From assembly GCA_024742755.1 (NCBI GenBank), contig JANSXW010000003.1, positions 1 to 64,000 on the forward strand: DNA of 64,000 nucleotides. The letters are read 5' to 3'. The position numbers and the translations under genes were made by a program. The stretch is from a bacterium. GTDB lineage: Bacteria > Bacteroidota > Bacteroidia > Chitinophagales > Saprospiraceae. This document shows, in pieces, positions 49,505 through 57,455 of this stretch (position 1 is its first letter; every line of letters starts with the position of its first letter). The notes beneath the pieces are model-generated. The model searched no databases. It was not told the origin of the DNA and worked only from the letters and a program-made list of their open reading frames with translations.

Positions 49505-51466
49505 ATGACCATTTTAAGATATACGTTTTTACTGGCCGGGCTGCTCTTGCTGGCACCCGCCCTGTTCGCGCAGGAAACCTTACAGGACCGCGAAAACCAA
49601 TACTATCAAATCCTTACGCTGCCGGTGCCCGAAGACATCCTGCTCGAGGTCGGCGGTTTGGCCACCTTGCCAGACGGCCGCATCGCCCTTTGCACCCGCC
49701 GGGGCGATGTATGGATGGTGGAAAACCCGGATATGTACGCTGGGGGCACCCCGCAGTACACCCTGTTTGCACAGGGGCTCCACGAGCCGCTTGGGCTGGC
49801 CTACCGGGATAACGCCCTTTATGCTGTACAACGGGGCGAGCTCACCCGCTTACGCGATACCAATGGCGATGGTGTGGCGGACCGGTACGAAACCGTCTTT
49901 GACTGGCCGCTGTCCGGGCATTACCACGAGTACTCCTACGGGCCTAAGTTTATGCCGGATGGCAGCATGATGGTCACTACCAACGTCGCATTCGGTGACG
50001 AAGAATGGTGGCGGGGCGAAAGCCGGGTGCCCTGGCGCGGCTGGACGATGAGGATCACCGGAGAAGGGGAGATGGAGCCCTGGGCCACAGGCATGCGTTC
50101 CCCCTGCGGGCTCGGTGTCTACGATGGCGAATTCTTTTATGATGACAATCAGGGTGATTGGATGGGCAGCGGCGCGATCTGGCATGTGGAAAAGGGCAGC
50201 TTCACCGGGCATCCTGCCGGGCTGAGGTGGTCCGAAGAAGCCAATTCGCCGGTATCTTTGACGCAGGAAGCGTTTTTTGCTAAAATAGACCGGCGGCGGG
50301 AAATGGAAAACGGGCGATACCTCAAGCCTTCCAATATCCCGGATGAAGCAGATCCCGATGTCCTCTTTGAAGTGCAGGAGGAACTCTCTCAGGTACAGGT
50401 GCCAGCCGTTTGGCTGCCCCACGGCATCCTGGGTATTTCCAACTCTGAAATCCTTGAAGATCGGACCAATGGGCAATTTGGGCCTTTCGCGGGGCAGCTC
50501 TTTGTTGGCGATCAGGGGCAAAGCAAGATTATGCGGGTGGTGCTGGAAAAGGTGAAGGGGCAATATCAGGGCGTTGCCTTTGATTTCCGCTCCGGTTTTC
50601 AGTCGGGCGTGCTGCGCATGGACTGGGGCAGCGATGGCTCCCTGTACGTGGGCGAGACCAACCGGGGCTGGGGCTCCGCAGGTACCAAAACCTCCGGTCT
50701 TGAGCGCCTGGTGTGGACGGGTTTAATGCCCTTCGAGATGAAAACAGTCCGTGCTATGCCTGATGGTTTCCAGATTGAATTCACAAAACCGGTAGACCCC
50801 AAAAGTGCGAAAGATCTGGACGCCTACTCCGGGCAAAGCTTTATTTACAAGTACCATCCGGTTTACGGCAGCCCGACGATCAAAAAAGAGCCCCTTGACA
50901 TTGAGGGCGTAGTGGTATCGGACGATGGGAAAACGGTACGCCTGCAGGTTACGAATATGCGGGAACATTTCATTCATCAGCTTAATGTGCCGGGGCTGCG
51001 TGCAGCTCAGGACACAAGCCTGCGAGTGTTGCACCCCACCGCGTACTACACCCTCAACGCCATCCCTGATGGTACCGCCCTGGCAGATGATGCCTGGATC
51101 CGCTACAGTTCTGCCGCTGAGCGTGCGAGGGAAGAAGCCAAAGCCCTGGCTGCCCTCAAAGCCCGCCGCGCCAGGGCTGCCCAGCAGGCAGCAGCTAAAA
51201 AAGCAGATGCCGTGCCGGCTTACGCTGAAATCGAGCCTCTGTTGATCCGAAATACCTGTACAGCCTGCCACAACCCCAATACCCGGCAGGTGGGCCCGGC
51301 GTTTAAGGAAATCGCAAAGCGGGGCTACACGCCGGAGCGTATCGTGGAGCTGATTTACAATCCGGAGCCTGAGAACTGGCCTGATTACACCCCAATGGCG
51401 CCCATGCCACAGGTGCCCCGGGATGAAGCACTGAAGATTGCCCGGTGGATCAATTCCCTGAAGTAG
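49505..51466 (+). CDS. Secreted beta-propeller dehydrogenase fused to cytochrome c
   Basis: 653 residues, signal peptide 1-23 (ending ALFAQ). Residues about 40-480 form a sugar/sorbosone-dehydrogenase-type (PQQ-like) beta-propeller: VGGLATLPDGRIALCTRRGD, GLHEPLGLAYRDNALYAVQR, LPHGILGISNSEI, GSLYVGETNRGWGSAGTKTS. An Ala/Lys-rich linker (about 535-575) leads to a class I cytochrome c domain: heme site C585TACH589 and axial Met631 or Met634 in YTPMAPMPQ. It would pass electrons from sugar oxidation to a periplasmic chain. Follows the DUF1080/PA14 gene by 2 nt. Confidence 0.85.
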   Translation: MTILRYTFLLAGLLLLAPALFAQETLQDRENQYYQILTLPVPEDILLEVGGLATLPDGRIALCTRRGDVWMVENPDMYAGGTPQYTLFAQGLHEPLGLAYRDNALYAVQRGELTRLRDTNGDGVADRYETVFDWPLSGHYHEYSYGPKFMPDGSMMVTTNVAFGDEEWWRGESRVPWRGWTMRITGEGEMEPWATGMRSPCGLGVYDGEFFYDDNQGDWMGSGAIWHVEKGSFTGHPAGLRWSEEANSPVSLTQEAFFAKIDRRREMENGRYLKPSNIPDEADPDVLFEVQEELSQVQVPAVWLPHGILGISNSEILEDRTNGQFGPFAGQLFVGDQGQSKIMRVVLEKVKGQYQGVAFDFRSGFQSGVLRMDWGSDGSLYVGETNRGWGSAGTKTSGLERLVWTGLMPFEMKTVRAMPDGFQIEFTKPVDPKSAKDLDAYSGQSFIYKYHPVYGSPTIKKEPLDIEGVVVSDDGKTVRLQVTNMREHFIHQLNVPGLRAAQDTSLRVLHPTAYYTLNAIPDGTALADDAWIRYSSAAERAREEAKALAALKARRARAAQQAAAKKADAVPAYAEIEPLLIRNTCTACHNPNTRQVGPAFKEIAKRGYTPERIVELIYNPEPENWPDYTPMAPMPQVPRDEALKIARWINSLK

Positions 51467-51510
51467 ATCGTCATACTTTTGCAAGGGATTGAAAATATTT
51501 TGCGGGCACA

Positions 51511-51543
51511 TTTGTTTTTCTAAATCAAATGCCGTTATCTTTG
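51511..51543 (+). promoter_or_regulatory. trp operon promoter
   Basis: TTTG (51511-51514), 21 nt, then TATCTTTG (51536-51543), both boxes of the Bacteroidota vegetative promoter. Transcription should begin near 51550, about 10 nt before the leader peptide start. Confidence 0.75.
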
Positions 51544-51560
51544 ACGCAAACACAATTGAA

Positions 51561-51626
51561 ATGAATTCTTTTACAAGCAACAACTGGTGGTGGTGGCACA
51601 ATCGTTCGGGAGACCGGGTGAAGTGA
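51561..51626 (+). CDS. trpL: Tryptophan operon leader peptide
   Basis: 21 codons plus stop (ATG 51561 to TGA 51624-51626), beginning MNSFTSNN and followed by four consecutive TGG Trp codons at 51585-51596, then HNRSGDRVK. Four Trp in 21 residues cannot be chance at this site. The ribosome would stall on these codons when charged tRNA-Trp is scarce. It precedes the antiterminator and terminator structures and trpE. Placement relative to the helices matches classical attenuation (see the findings). Confidence 0.9.
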   Translation: MNSFTSNNWWWWHNRSGDRVK

Positions 51627-51683
51627 CACGGCTATGCTTGTAAAATTAAATCAAGATAAAAAGCGGCTTGTCGATTCACTCGG
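51602..51683 (+). promoter_or_regulatory. trp attenuator: 1:2 hairpin and antiterminator
   Basis: Region 2, CCGGGTGAAGTGACA (51614-51628), can pair with region 3, TGTCGATTCACTCGG (51669-51683): 14 pairs, two of them G-U, one G-A mismatch. Region 3 contains the top of the terminator's 5' arm and its whole loop. Region 2 alternatively folds with TCGTTCGG (51602-51609) around a GAGA tetraloop (8 pairs, three wobbles). These are the two mutually exclusive states needed for attenuation. Pairings were read by eye; energies were not calculated. Confidence 0.8.
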
Positions 51684-51699
51684 CAAGCCGCTTTTCTGT
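51659..51699 (+). terminator. trp attenuator terminator
   Basis: Perfect 12-bp arms AAAAGCGGCTTG (51659-51670) and CAAGCCGCTTTT (51684-51695), extended inward by T-G wobble and CGA/TCG around TTCAC, followed by CTGTTT. It ends 23-27 nt before the trpE start. Confidence 0.92.
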
Positions 51700-51722
51700 T
51701 TCACCGCATAACGAAATCATTC

Positions 51723-53141
51723 ATGCCAACGCTTACGGACACGAAATTCAAAATCAAAACCACGGTCAGGCGCTACCTGGCGGATATCGTCACGCCAGTT
51801 ACGCTCTACCTCAAGGCGCGCGATCACTTTTCAGAACCGGTGCTGCTGGAGAACAACGACTTCCGCAACAAGGAGGACTGCTATTCCTTCATGGGGCTGG
51901 GCGTGCTGGGCAGCTTTCAGGTGCAGAACGGGCAAATCACCGAGCGTTGGCCAGACGGTACTACGGAGCAGCAGCGTGTAAATGACACCCTGACTGTACC
52001 GGCAGCCATGCAAAGTTTCCTAAAGCGTTTCGAGGTGGAACAGGATGCGGCCTATGCCGGCTTTAACGGGCTGATTGGCTACACCGCATTCGATGCCGTA
52101 CAGTATTTTGATACCCTGAAGTTTGATGCGGAAAAGCGGCGCTTCGATTTGCCGGATATCCGCTACAACCTTTACCAGATTATCATTGCAATTAATCACT
52201 TCAAGGACGAGCTTTATGTCCTGGAGAATTTGCCGGAAGGCACGCCCTCCCGTATGGAGGAGGTGGACCGGCTGATCAAAAGCCAGAAGTTTGCCACCCA
52301 TCATTTTCAGCGGGTTGGAGAAGAAGAAAGTAACCTTACCGATGAAGCATTTATGGAATTGGTGCGCATTGGGAAGCACCACTGCCAGGTTGGCGATGTC
52401 TTCCAGATCGTCTTCTCCCGGCAGTTTTCCCAGAAGTATACCGGCGACGATTTCAGTGTATACCGGGTGCTGCGCTCCATCAATCCTTCGCCCTATCTTT
52501 TCTACGCTGATTTTGGGAGTTACCGGATTTTTGGCTCCAGCCCGGAGACGCAGATGTCGGTAAATAAAGGCAAGGCAGTGGTCAATCCCATTGCAGGCAC
52601 GTACCGCCGCACGGGCGATCTGGAGGAGGATACCCGCAATGCGCTGGAACTGCGCGACGACCCCAAGGAAAATGCAGAGCACATCATGCTGGTCGACCTG
52701 GCCCGCAACGACCTGGGGCGCCACGCTACGAATGTCAAGGTGGAATCCCTCAAAGATATTCAGTACTTCAGCCATGTGATCCACCTGGTCTCCAAAGTGA
52801 CCGGAGAATTGGGGCCGGATACGAACCCGGTACAGGTCTTCGGTGATACTTTCCCCGCAGGTACATTATCTGGTGCGCCAAAGTACAAGGCGCTTGAGCT
52901 AATCAATCAATACGAAAACCAAAACCGCAGCTTTTACGGCGGCGCCCTGGGGTACATCAACTTCAACGGGGAGATGAACAACGCCATCGTCATCCGCTCT
53001 TTCCTGAGCAAGGACAACACCCTGTACTATCAGGCCGGTGCGGGCATCGTGGTGGCCAGTCAGGAAGCCAAAGAACTGCAGGAAGTCAATAACAAACTGG
53101 GCGCGCTCACCAAAGCGCTGCGCGAAGCCGAAAAACTCTAA
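51723..53141 (+). CDS. trpE: Anthranilate synthase component I
   Basis: 472 residues. Converts chorismate with ammonia (from TrpG) to anthranilate. Chorismate-binding domain with FQIVFSRQFSQKY, GSSPETQMSVNKG, PIAGTYRRTG, MLVDLARNDLGR and FPAGTLSGAPKYKALELI, all diagnostic. The N-terminal feedback segment reads LLEN (41-44) where the tryptophan-binding motif of enterobacterial TrpE is LLES, so the feedback site may be altered. First structural gene after the attenuator; trpG follows after 3 nt. Confidence 0.97.
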   Translation: MPTLTDTKFKIKTTVRRYLADIVTPVTLYLKARDHFSEPVLLENNDFRNKEDCYSFMGLGVLGSFQVQNGQITERWPDGTTEQQRVNDTLTVPAAMQSFLKRFEVEQDAAYAGFNGLIGYTAFDAVQYFDTLKFDAEKRRFDLPDIRYNLYQIIIAINHFKDELYVLENLPEGTPSRMEEVDRLIKSQKFATHHFQRVGEEESNLTDEAFMELVRIGKHHCQVGDVFQIVFSRQFSQKYTGDDFSVYRVLRSINPSPYLFYADFGSYRIFGSSPETQMSVNKGKAVVNPIAGTYRRTGDLEEDTRNALELRDDPKENAEHIMLVDLARNDLGRHATNVKVESLKDIQYFSHVIHLVSKVTGELGPDTNPVQVFGDTFPAGTLSGAPKYKALELINQYENQNRSFYGGALGYINFNGEMNNAIVIRSFLSKDNTLYYQAGAGIVVASQEAKELQEVNNKLGALTKALREAEKL

Positions 53142-53144
53142 ACC

Positions 53145-53741
53145 ATGAACATACTCGTTCTCGATAATTACGATTCCTTCACCTTCAACCTGGTGCAGTA
53201 CATTCAGGAATTGCTGGAGCAGGAAGTGACCGTGCGCCGCAATGACGCCATCAACCTCGACGAAGTGGATGGCTTTGATGCCATCGTACTTTCTCCCGGC
53301 CCCGGGCTGCCCGCAGAAGCCGGGATTATGCCGGAGCTGATTCAGCGCTATGCACCCATCAAGCCTATTCTCGGCGTTTGCCTCGGGCATCAGGCGATTG
53401 GTGAAGCCTTTGGCGCGGATTTGCTGAACCTTGAGGAAGTCTACCACGGCATTGAGACCCCCATTACCCGGGTAGTGGCCGATGCGCCCTTGTTCCTTGG
53501 GCTGCCGGATCAGTTTCAGGCCGGGCGCTACCACAGCTGGGTAGTGAAAAAAGAGAGCCTGCCGGCAGAACTGGAAGTAACCGCAGTGGACGACCGGGGC
53601 GAAATCATGGCGATGCGCCACATCGAATACAACGTGCATGGCATGCAGTTCCACCCGGAGTCCATCATGACACCGGAGGGCAAGCAGATGCTCGCCAACT
53701 TCTTCAAGCATTGTGTGAACCCTGAACCCGTAACTGTTTGA
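53145..53741 (+). CDS. trpG: Anthranilate synthase component II (glutamine amidotransferase)
   Basis: 198 residues. Supplies ammonia from glutamine to TrpE. Starts LVLDNYDSFTFNLVQYI; nucleophile Cys79 in GVCLGHQAIGEAFG; catalytic His and Glu in GMQFHPESI; LSPGPGLP oxyanion segment. Not fused to TrpD, as it is in some enteric bacteria. Starts 3 nt after trpE and ends 2 nt before trpD. May also serve folate synthesis (pabA role) as in other bacteria, which is an inference. Confidence 0.96.
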   Translation: MNILVLDNYDSFTFNLVQYIQELLEQEVTVRRNDAINLDEVDGFDAIVLSPGPGLPAEAGIMPELIQRYAPIKPILGVCLGHQAIGEAFGADLLNLEEVYHGIETPITRVVADAPLFLGLPDQFQAGRYHSWVVKKESLPAELEVTAVDDRGEIMAMRHIEYNVHGMQFHPESIMTPEGKQMLANFFKHCVNPEPVTV

Positions 53742-53743
53742 TT

Positions 53744-54736
53744 ATGAAAGCAATTCTTAACCGGCTTTTCAACCACGAACGGCTTTCAAGAGAGGAAGCC
53801 CGGCAGGTGCTGCTGGATATTTCCCACGCCCGCTACAATCAGGTGCAGGTAGCCAGTTTCATGACGGTCTTCCAAATGCGCCCGGTGGCGATTGCAGAGC
53901 TGCAGGGGTTCCGGGATGCACTGCTGGAACTCTGCGTGCCCTTTGAAGTGGGCGGCATGGAAACCATTGATATCGTCGGCACGGGAGGTGACGGCAAAAA
54001 CACTTTCAATATTTCCACCACTTCGGCCGTAGTCGTGGCTGGCGCAGGGTATAAAGTCACTAAGCATGGCAGCTACGGCGTATCCTCTTCGGTAGGGTCT
54101 TCCAATGTGCTGCAGGAGCTGGGGTACACCTTTACGAATGACATCGACACCCTGCGCCGTCAGCTCGATCAGGCGAACATTTGCTTTTTGCACGCGCCTT
54201 TATTCCACCCGGCAATGAAGGAAGTCGTGCCGGTGCGCAAGCAGTTGGGCATGAAGACCTTCTTCAATATGCTCGGCCCGCTGGTCAATCCGGTACAGCC
54301 CACACATCAGCTATTCGGGACGTTCGACCTGGAGCTGTCGCGCTTGTATCAGTACATCATGCAGGAAACCGGGCGGCGCTACAGCATCGTTTATGCCCTT
54401 GATGGGTACGATGAAGTGTCCCTGACCGGCCCTTTTCGGCTGCGCACCAATGAGTCCGACACCATTTTTACGCCTAAGGATTTAGAGGCACCGCAGCTGC
54501 AGCAGCAGGACTTGCACGGAGGGGATACGCCGGAAGAGGCTGCCCATATTTTCCGTTCGGTGCTTGAGGATACCTGCACGGAAGCCCAAAAAGCAGTCGT
54601 TGCAGCCAATGCCGGCCTTGCCATTCAGTGCCTGCGCCCGGAGCAAAGCCTTGCTGACTGCATGGCGGAAGCCCGGGAAAGCATAGAAAGTGGCAGGGCC
54701 CGGCAGACTCTAGACCAACTAATCACCATGAATTAA
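53744..54736 (+). CDS. trpD: Anthranilate phosphoribosyltransferase
   Basis: 330 residues from the ATG at 53744 (two residues shorter than the maximum frame). Transfers phosphoribose from PRPP to anthranilate. PRPP-binding GTGGDGKNTFNIS (79-91), metal segment KHGSYGVSSSVGSSN, FLHAPLFHPAM and LGPLVNPVQP, all typical. Cytoplasmic, dimeric in known homologues. Between trpG and trpC. Confidence 0.96.
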   Translation: MKAILNRLFNHERLSREEARQVLLDISHARYNQVQVASFMTVFQMRPVAIAELQGFRDALLELCVPFEVGGMETIDIVGTGGDGKNTFNISTTSAVVVAGAGYKVTKHGSYGVSSSVGSSNVLQELGYTFTNDIDTLRRQLDQANICFLHAPLFHPAMKEVVPVRKQLGMKTFFNMLGPLVNPVQPTHQLFGTFDLELSRLYQYIMQETGRRYSIVYALDGYDEVSLTGPFRLRTNESDTIFTPKDLEAPQLQQQDLHGGDTPEEAAHIFRSVLEDTCTEAQKAVVAANAGLAIQCLRPEQSLADCMAEARESIESGRARQTLDQLITMN

Positions 54737-54769
54737 ACCAAGCCCTAACCGGTCAATAAACAAGAAAAT

Positions 54770-55591
54770 ATGAACATCCTGGATAAAATAGTCGCTCACA
54801 AAAAGCAGGAGGTCGCTCAGCGCAAGGAACGCTACCCGGTCAAACTGCTGGAGCAAAGCATCTACTTCGAGACCCCGGTGGTCTCCCTGAAGCAGTACCT
54901 CCGCCGGCCTGACAAATCAGGGATCATTGCTGAATTTAAGCGGCGGTCCCCGTCCAAAGGCGACATTAACCCCTACGCATCCGTGGAGCGGGTATCGATT
55001 GGGTACATGCAGGCTGGGGCATCGGCGCTGTCTGTGCTCACCGATGGCGAGTTTTTTGGCGGTAAGAATGCCGACCTTACGGAAGCCCGGAAATTCAATT
55101 TTTGCCCCATTCTTCGCAAAGACTTCATCATCGACGAGTACCAATTGATTGAAGCCAAGTCGATTGGGGCGGATGCGGTGCTGCTCATCGCGGAATGCCT
55201 GGAGCCCGGCCGGTTGGCTGAGCTGGCGAAACAGGCCAAAGCCCTGGGGCTGGAAATTCTGATGGAAGTGCATAGCGCCGGGCAGTTGTCCAAATACGTG
55301 CACGAGATTGATGCCGTGGGGGTCAACAACCGCGACCTGACGACTTTTAATGTAGACATTGCCACCTCCCTCGAACTGATCGGGCAGTTGCCGGAGAACG
55401 TTGCCCGGGTATCCGAAAGCGGTATCAGTGACCCGCAGGTGGTGGCAGAGCTTCGGCATGCCGGGTATGAAGGCTTCCTGATTGGGGAGCACTTCATGAA
55501 GCAGGCAGAGCCTGGCAAGGCTTGTCAGGAATTTGTAAAACAAGTCCGGCACGTGGAAGCCCTGTTGGATGGCGCCATTGCTGAAAATTAA
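54770..55591 (+). CDS. trpC: Indole-3-glycerol-phosphate synthase
   Basis: 273 residues, TIM barrel. Cyclises carboxyphenylaminodeoxyribulose-5-phosphate to indole-3-glycerol phosphate. Signatures: AEFKRRSPSKGDI (catalytic Lys), ALSVLTDGEFFGG, LRKDFIIDEYQ, VLLIAECL, VGVNNRDLTTF and SESGI. Separate from trpF, unlike the fused enteric trpC. Follows trpD by 33 nt and precedes trpF by 11 nt. Confidence 0.96.
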   Translation: MNILDKIVAHKKQEVAQRKERYPVKLLEQSIYFETPVVSLKQYLRRPDKSGIIAEFKRRSPSKGDINPYASVERVSIGYMQAGASALSVLTDGEFFGGKNADLTEARKFNFCPILRKDFIIDEYQLIEAKSIGADAVLLIAECLEPGRLAELAKQAKALGLEILMEVHSAGQLSKYVHEIDAVGVNNRDLTTFNVDIATSLELIGQLPENVARVSESGISDPQVVAELRHAGYEGFLIGEHFMKQAEPGKACQEFVKQVRHVEALLDGAIAEN

Positions 55592-55602
55592 AGATAAACG
55601 GT

Positions 55603-56262
55603 ATGCAAATCAAAGTATGCGGCCTGCGCGAGCCGGAAAATATCCTGGAAGTGGCCCAATTGCCTGTGGACTGGCTGGGGTTTATCTTCTACGCCAATTC
55701 ACCGAGGGCGGTAAAACCCAAGCTGGCCAAATGGTTGGAAGGGCAGGAGGAAGCCCTTGCCGGCAAAAAGCGGGTAGGTGTTTTCGTGAATGCAGAAATT
55801 GAGGAGGTGCTCAATGCGGTGCATGACTTTCAGCTCGACCTGGTTCAGCTGCACGGCGAAGAGAGCCCGGAATACTGTCAGCTCATCCGCAACCTCATGG
55901 AAAGCACGTCTATGCGCAAAGCACAGTTGATGAAAGCTTTTCAGGTGGGAGATGTCTTTGACTTCAACCGGGTGTACCCTTACGCTGCCCACTGCGCTTA
56001 CGTGCTTTTTGACACCAAGGGCAAGCACTACGGTGGCAATGGCGAACAGTTCAATTGGGAGCTACTGCAGCAATATCAGGGCGTGACGCCTTTCTTCCTT
56101 AGCGGAGGCATTGGCCCGGAAGATGCCGCCGATGTGCTGGCATTCCGCCACCCGCAGCTTTACGGCATTGACCTGAATAGTAAATTCGAAACCGCTCCGG
56201 GCGTTAAAAACCCGGACTTGCTGAAACCCTTTCTCGAAACTTTGAAAAATGACACCCTATGA
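55603..56262 (+). CDS. trpF: Phosphoribosylanthranilate isomerase
   Basis: 219 residues, TIM barrel. Isomerises phosphoribosylanthranilate by Amadori rearrangement. Catalytic Cys in KVCGLREPEN, FVNAEIEEV, VQLHGEESPEYC, and the phosphate-binding C-terminus LSGGIGPEDAADV with IDLNSKFETAPGVKN. Overlaps trpB by 4 nt (ATGA), so coupled translation. Confidence 0.94.
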   Translation: MQIKVCGLREPENILEVAQLPVDWLGFIFYANSPRAVKPKLAKWLEGQEEALAGKKRVGVFVNAEIEEVLNAVHDFQLDLVQLHGEESPEYCQLIRNLMESTSMRKAQLMKAFQVGDVFDFNRVYPYAAHCAYVLFDTKGKHYGGNGEQFNWELLQQYQGVTPFFLSGGIGPEDAADVLAFRHPQLYGIDLNSKFETAPGVKNPDLLKPFLETLKNDTL

Positions 56263-57455
56263 TCGCAGTGGATGAAAGAGGCTACTACGGAGAGTTTGGC
56301 GGGGCTTACATACCCGAAATGCTCTACCCAAATGTTGAAGAGCTCCGGCAGCGGTACCTGGAGATTATGCAGGAGGATATCTTTCAAAAGCAGTTCCACC
56401 GCTTGCTGCGCGATTATGTGGGGCGACCCTCGCCTTTGTATCTGGCAGAACGGCTTTCGGAGCATTACAATACCAATATCTACCTGAAGCGGGAAGACCT
56501 CAACCACACCGGGGCCCACAAGATCAACAATACGATCGGGCAAATCCTGCTGGCTAAGCGGTTGGGCAAAAAGCGTATCATTGCTGAGACGGGTGCCGGG
56601 CAACACGGTGTGGCTACGGCTACCGTCTGCGCCCTGATGGGCATGCCCTGCGTGGTCTACATGGGCGCTGTGGACATCAAGCGGCAGGCTCCCAACGTGT
56701 CCCGCATGCGTATGCTTGGGGCAGAGGTGCGCCCGGCAGAAAGCGGCAGCCGAACGCTCAAGGACGCCACCAACGAAGCCATCCGGGACTGGATTAATAA
56801 TCCCGTAGACACGCACTACATCATCGGTTCTGCCGTGGGCCCGCACCCGTATCCGGACATGGTCGCCCGTTTTCAATCGGTCATCAGCGAGGAAATGAAG
56901 TGGCAGCTGGAGGAACACACTGGCAGTACAAAACCAAACGCTGTGATCGCCTGCGTTGGGGGCGGAAGTAATGCCGCTGGTGCTTATTTCCACTACCTGA
57001 ATGAGCCCGATGTGCGCCTTATTGCGGTTGAAGCCGCTGGCAAAGGCGTACACTCTGGCGAATCGGCAGCGACGAGCGTATTGGGCACTAAAGGCATTAT
57101 TCACGGCAGCCGGACGTTGCTTATGCAGACCAAAGACGGGCAAATTGTGGAGCCCTATTCCCTTTCTGCCGGGCTGGATTATCCCGGGATTGGGCCTATG
57201 CACGCCCACCTCATTGCGAGCGGACGGGCAGAAGCCATTAGCATTACGGATGAGGATGCGCTTAAAGCCGCCTACTTCCTGTCGAAGAAAGAGGGTATTA
57301 TCCCGGCACTGGAGACTTCCCATGCGTTTGCTGCTCTGGACGTTATGGAATACAACAGCAGCGATGTCATCGTCATCTGCCTATCTGGCCGGGGCGACAA
57401 AGACCTGGAGACCTTCATCAATCATTTTGACGACTACCAAAACGGAGACTTATGA
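56259..57455 (+). CDS. trpB: Tryptophan synthase beta chain
   Basis: 398 residues. Joins indole with serine to give tryptophan. PLP lysine Lys88 in NHTGAHKINNTIGQ, GAGQHGVATATVCAL, phosphate loop CVGGGSNAAGAY, and HSGESAATSVLG. Start codon overlaps the trpF stop and its stop overlaps the trpA start by 4 nt. Substrate indole is channelled from TrpA. Length normal for the family. Antisense frames across it, including one of 387 codons, are shadows. Confidence 0.97.
   Translation: MIAVDERGYYGEFGGAYIPEMLYPNVEELRQRYLEIMQEDIFQKQFHRLLRDYVGRPSPLYLAERLSEHYNTNIYLKREDLNHTGAHKINNTIGQILLAKRLGKKRIIAETGAGQHGVATATVCALMGMPCVVYMGAVDIKRQAPNVSRMRMLGAEVRPAESGSRTLKDATNEAIRDWINNPVDTHYIIGSAVGPHPYPDMVARFQSVISEEMKWQLEEHTGSTKPNAVIACVGGGSNAAGAYFHYLNEPDVRLIAVEAAGKGVHSGESAATSVLGTKGIIHGSRTLLMQTKDGQIVEPYSLSAGLDYPGIGPMHAHLIASGRAEAISITDEDALKAAYFLSKKEGIIPALETSHAFAALDVMEYNSSDVIVICLSGRGDKDLETFINHFDDYQNGDL

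Noticed and set aside
51467-51722. T-box, TRAP or riboswitch control of trpE
   Set aside because: No T-box sequence or trinucleotide (GAG/UAG) array is seen; the leader peptide with Trp codons explains the terminator.
56160-57323. 387-codon open frame on the minus strand across trpB
   Set aside because: It is antisense to a fully diagnostic trpB, has no start context or known motif, and arises from GC-rich codon use.
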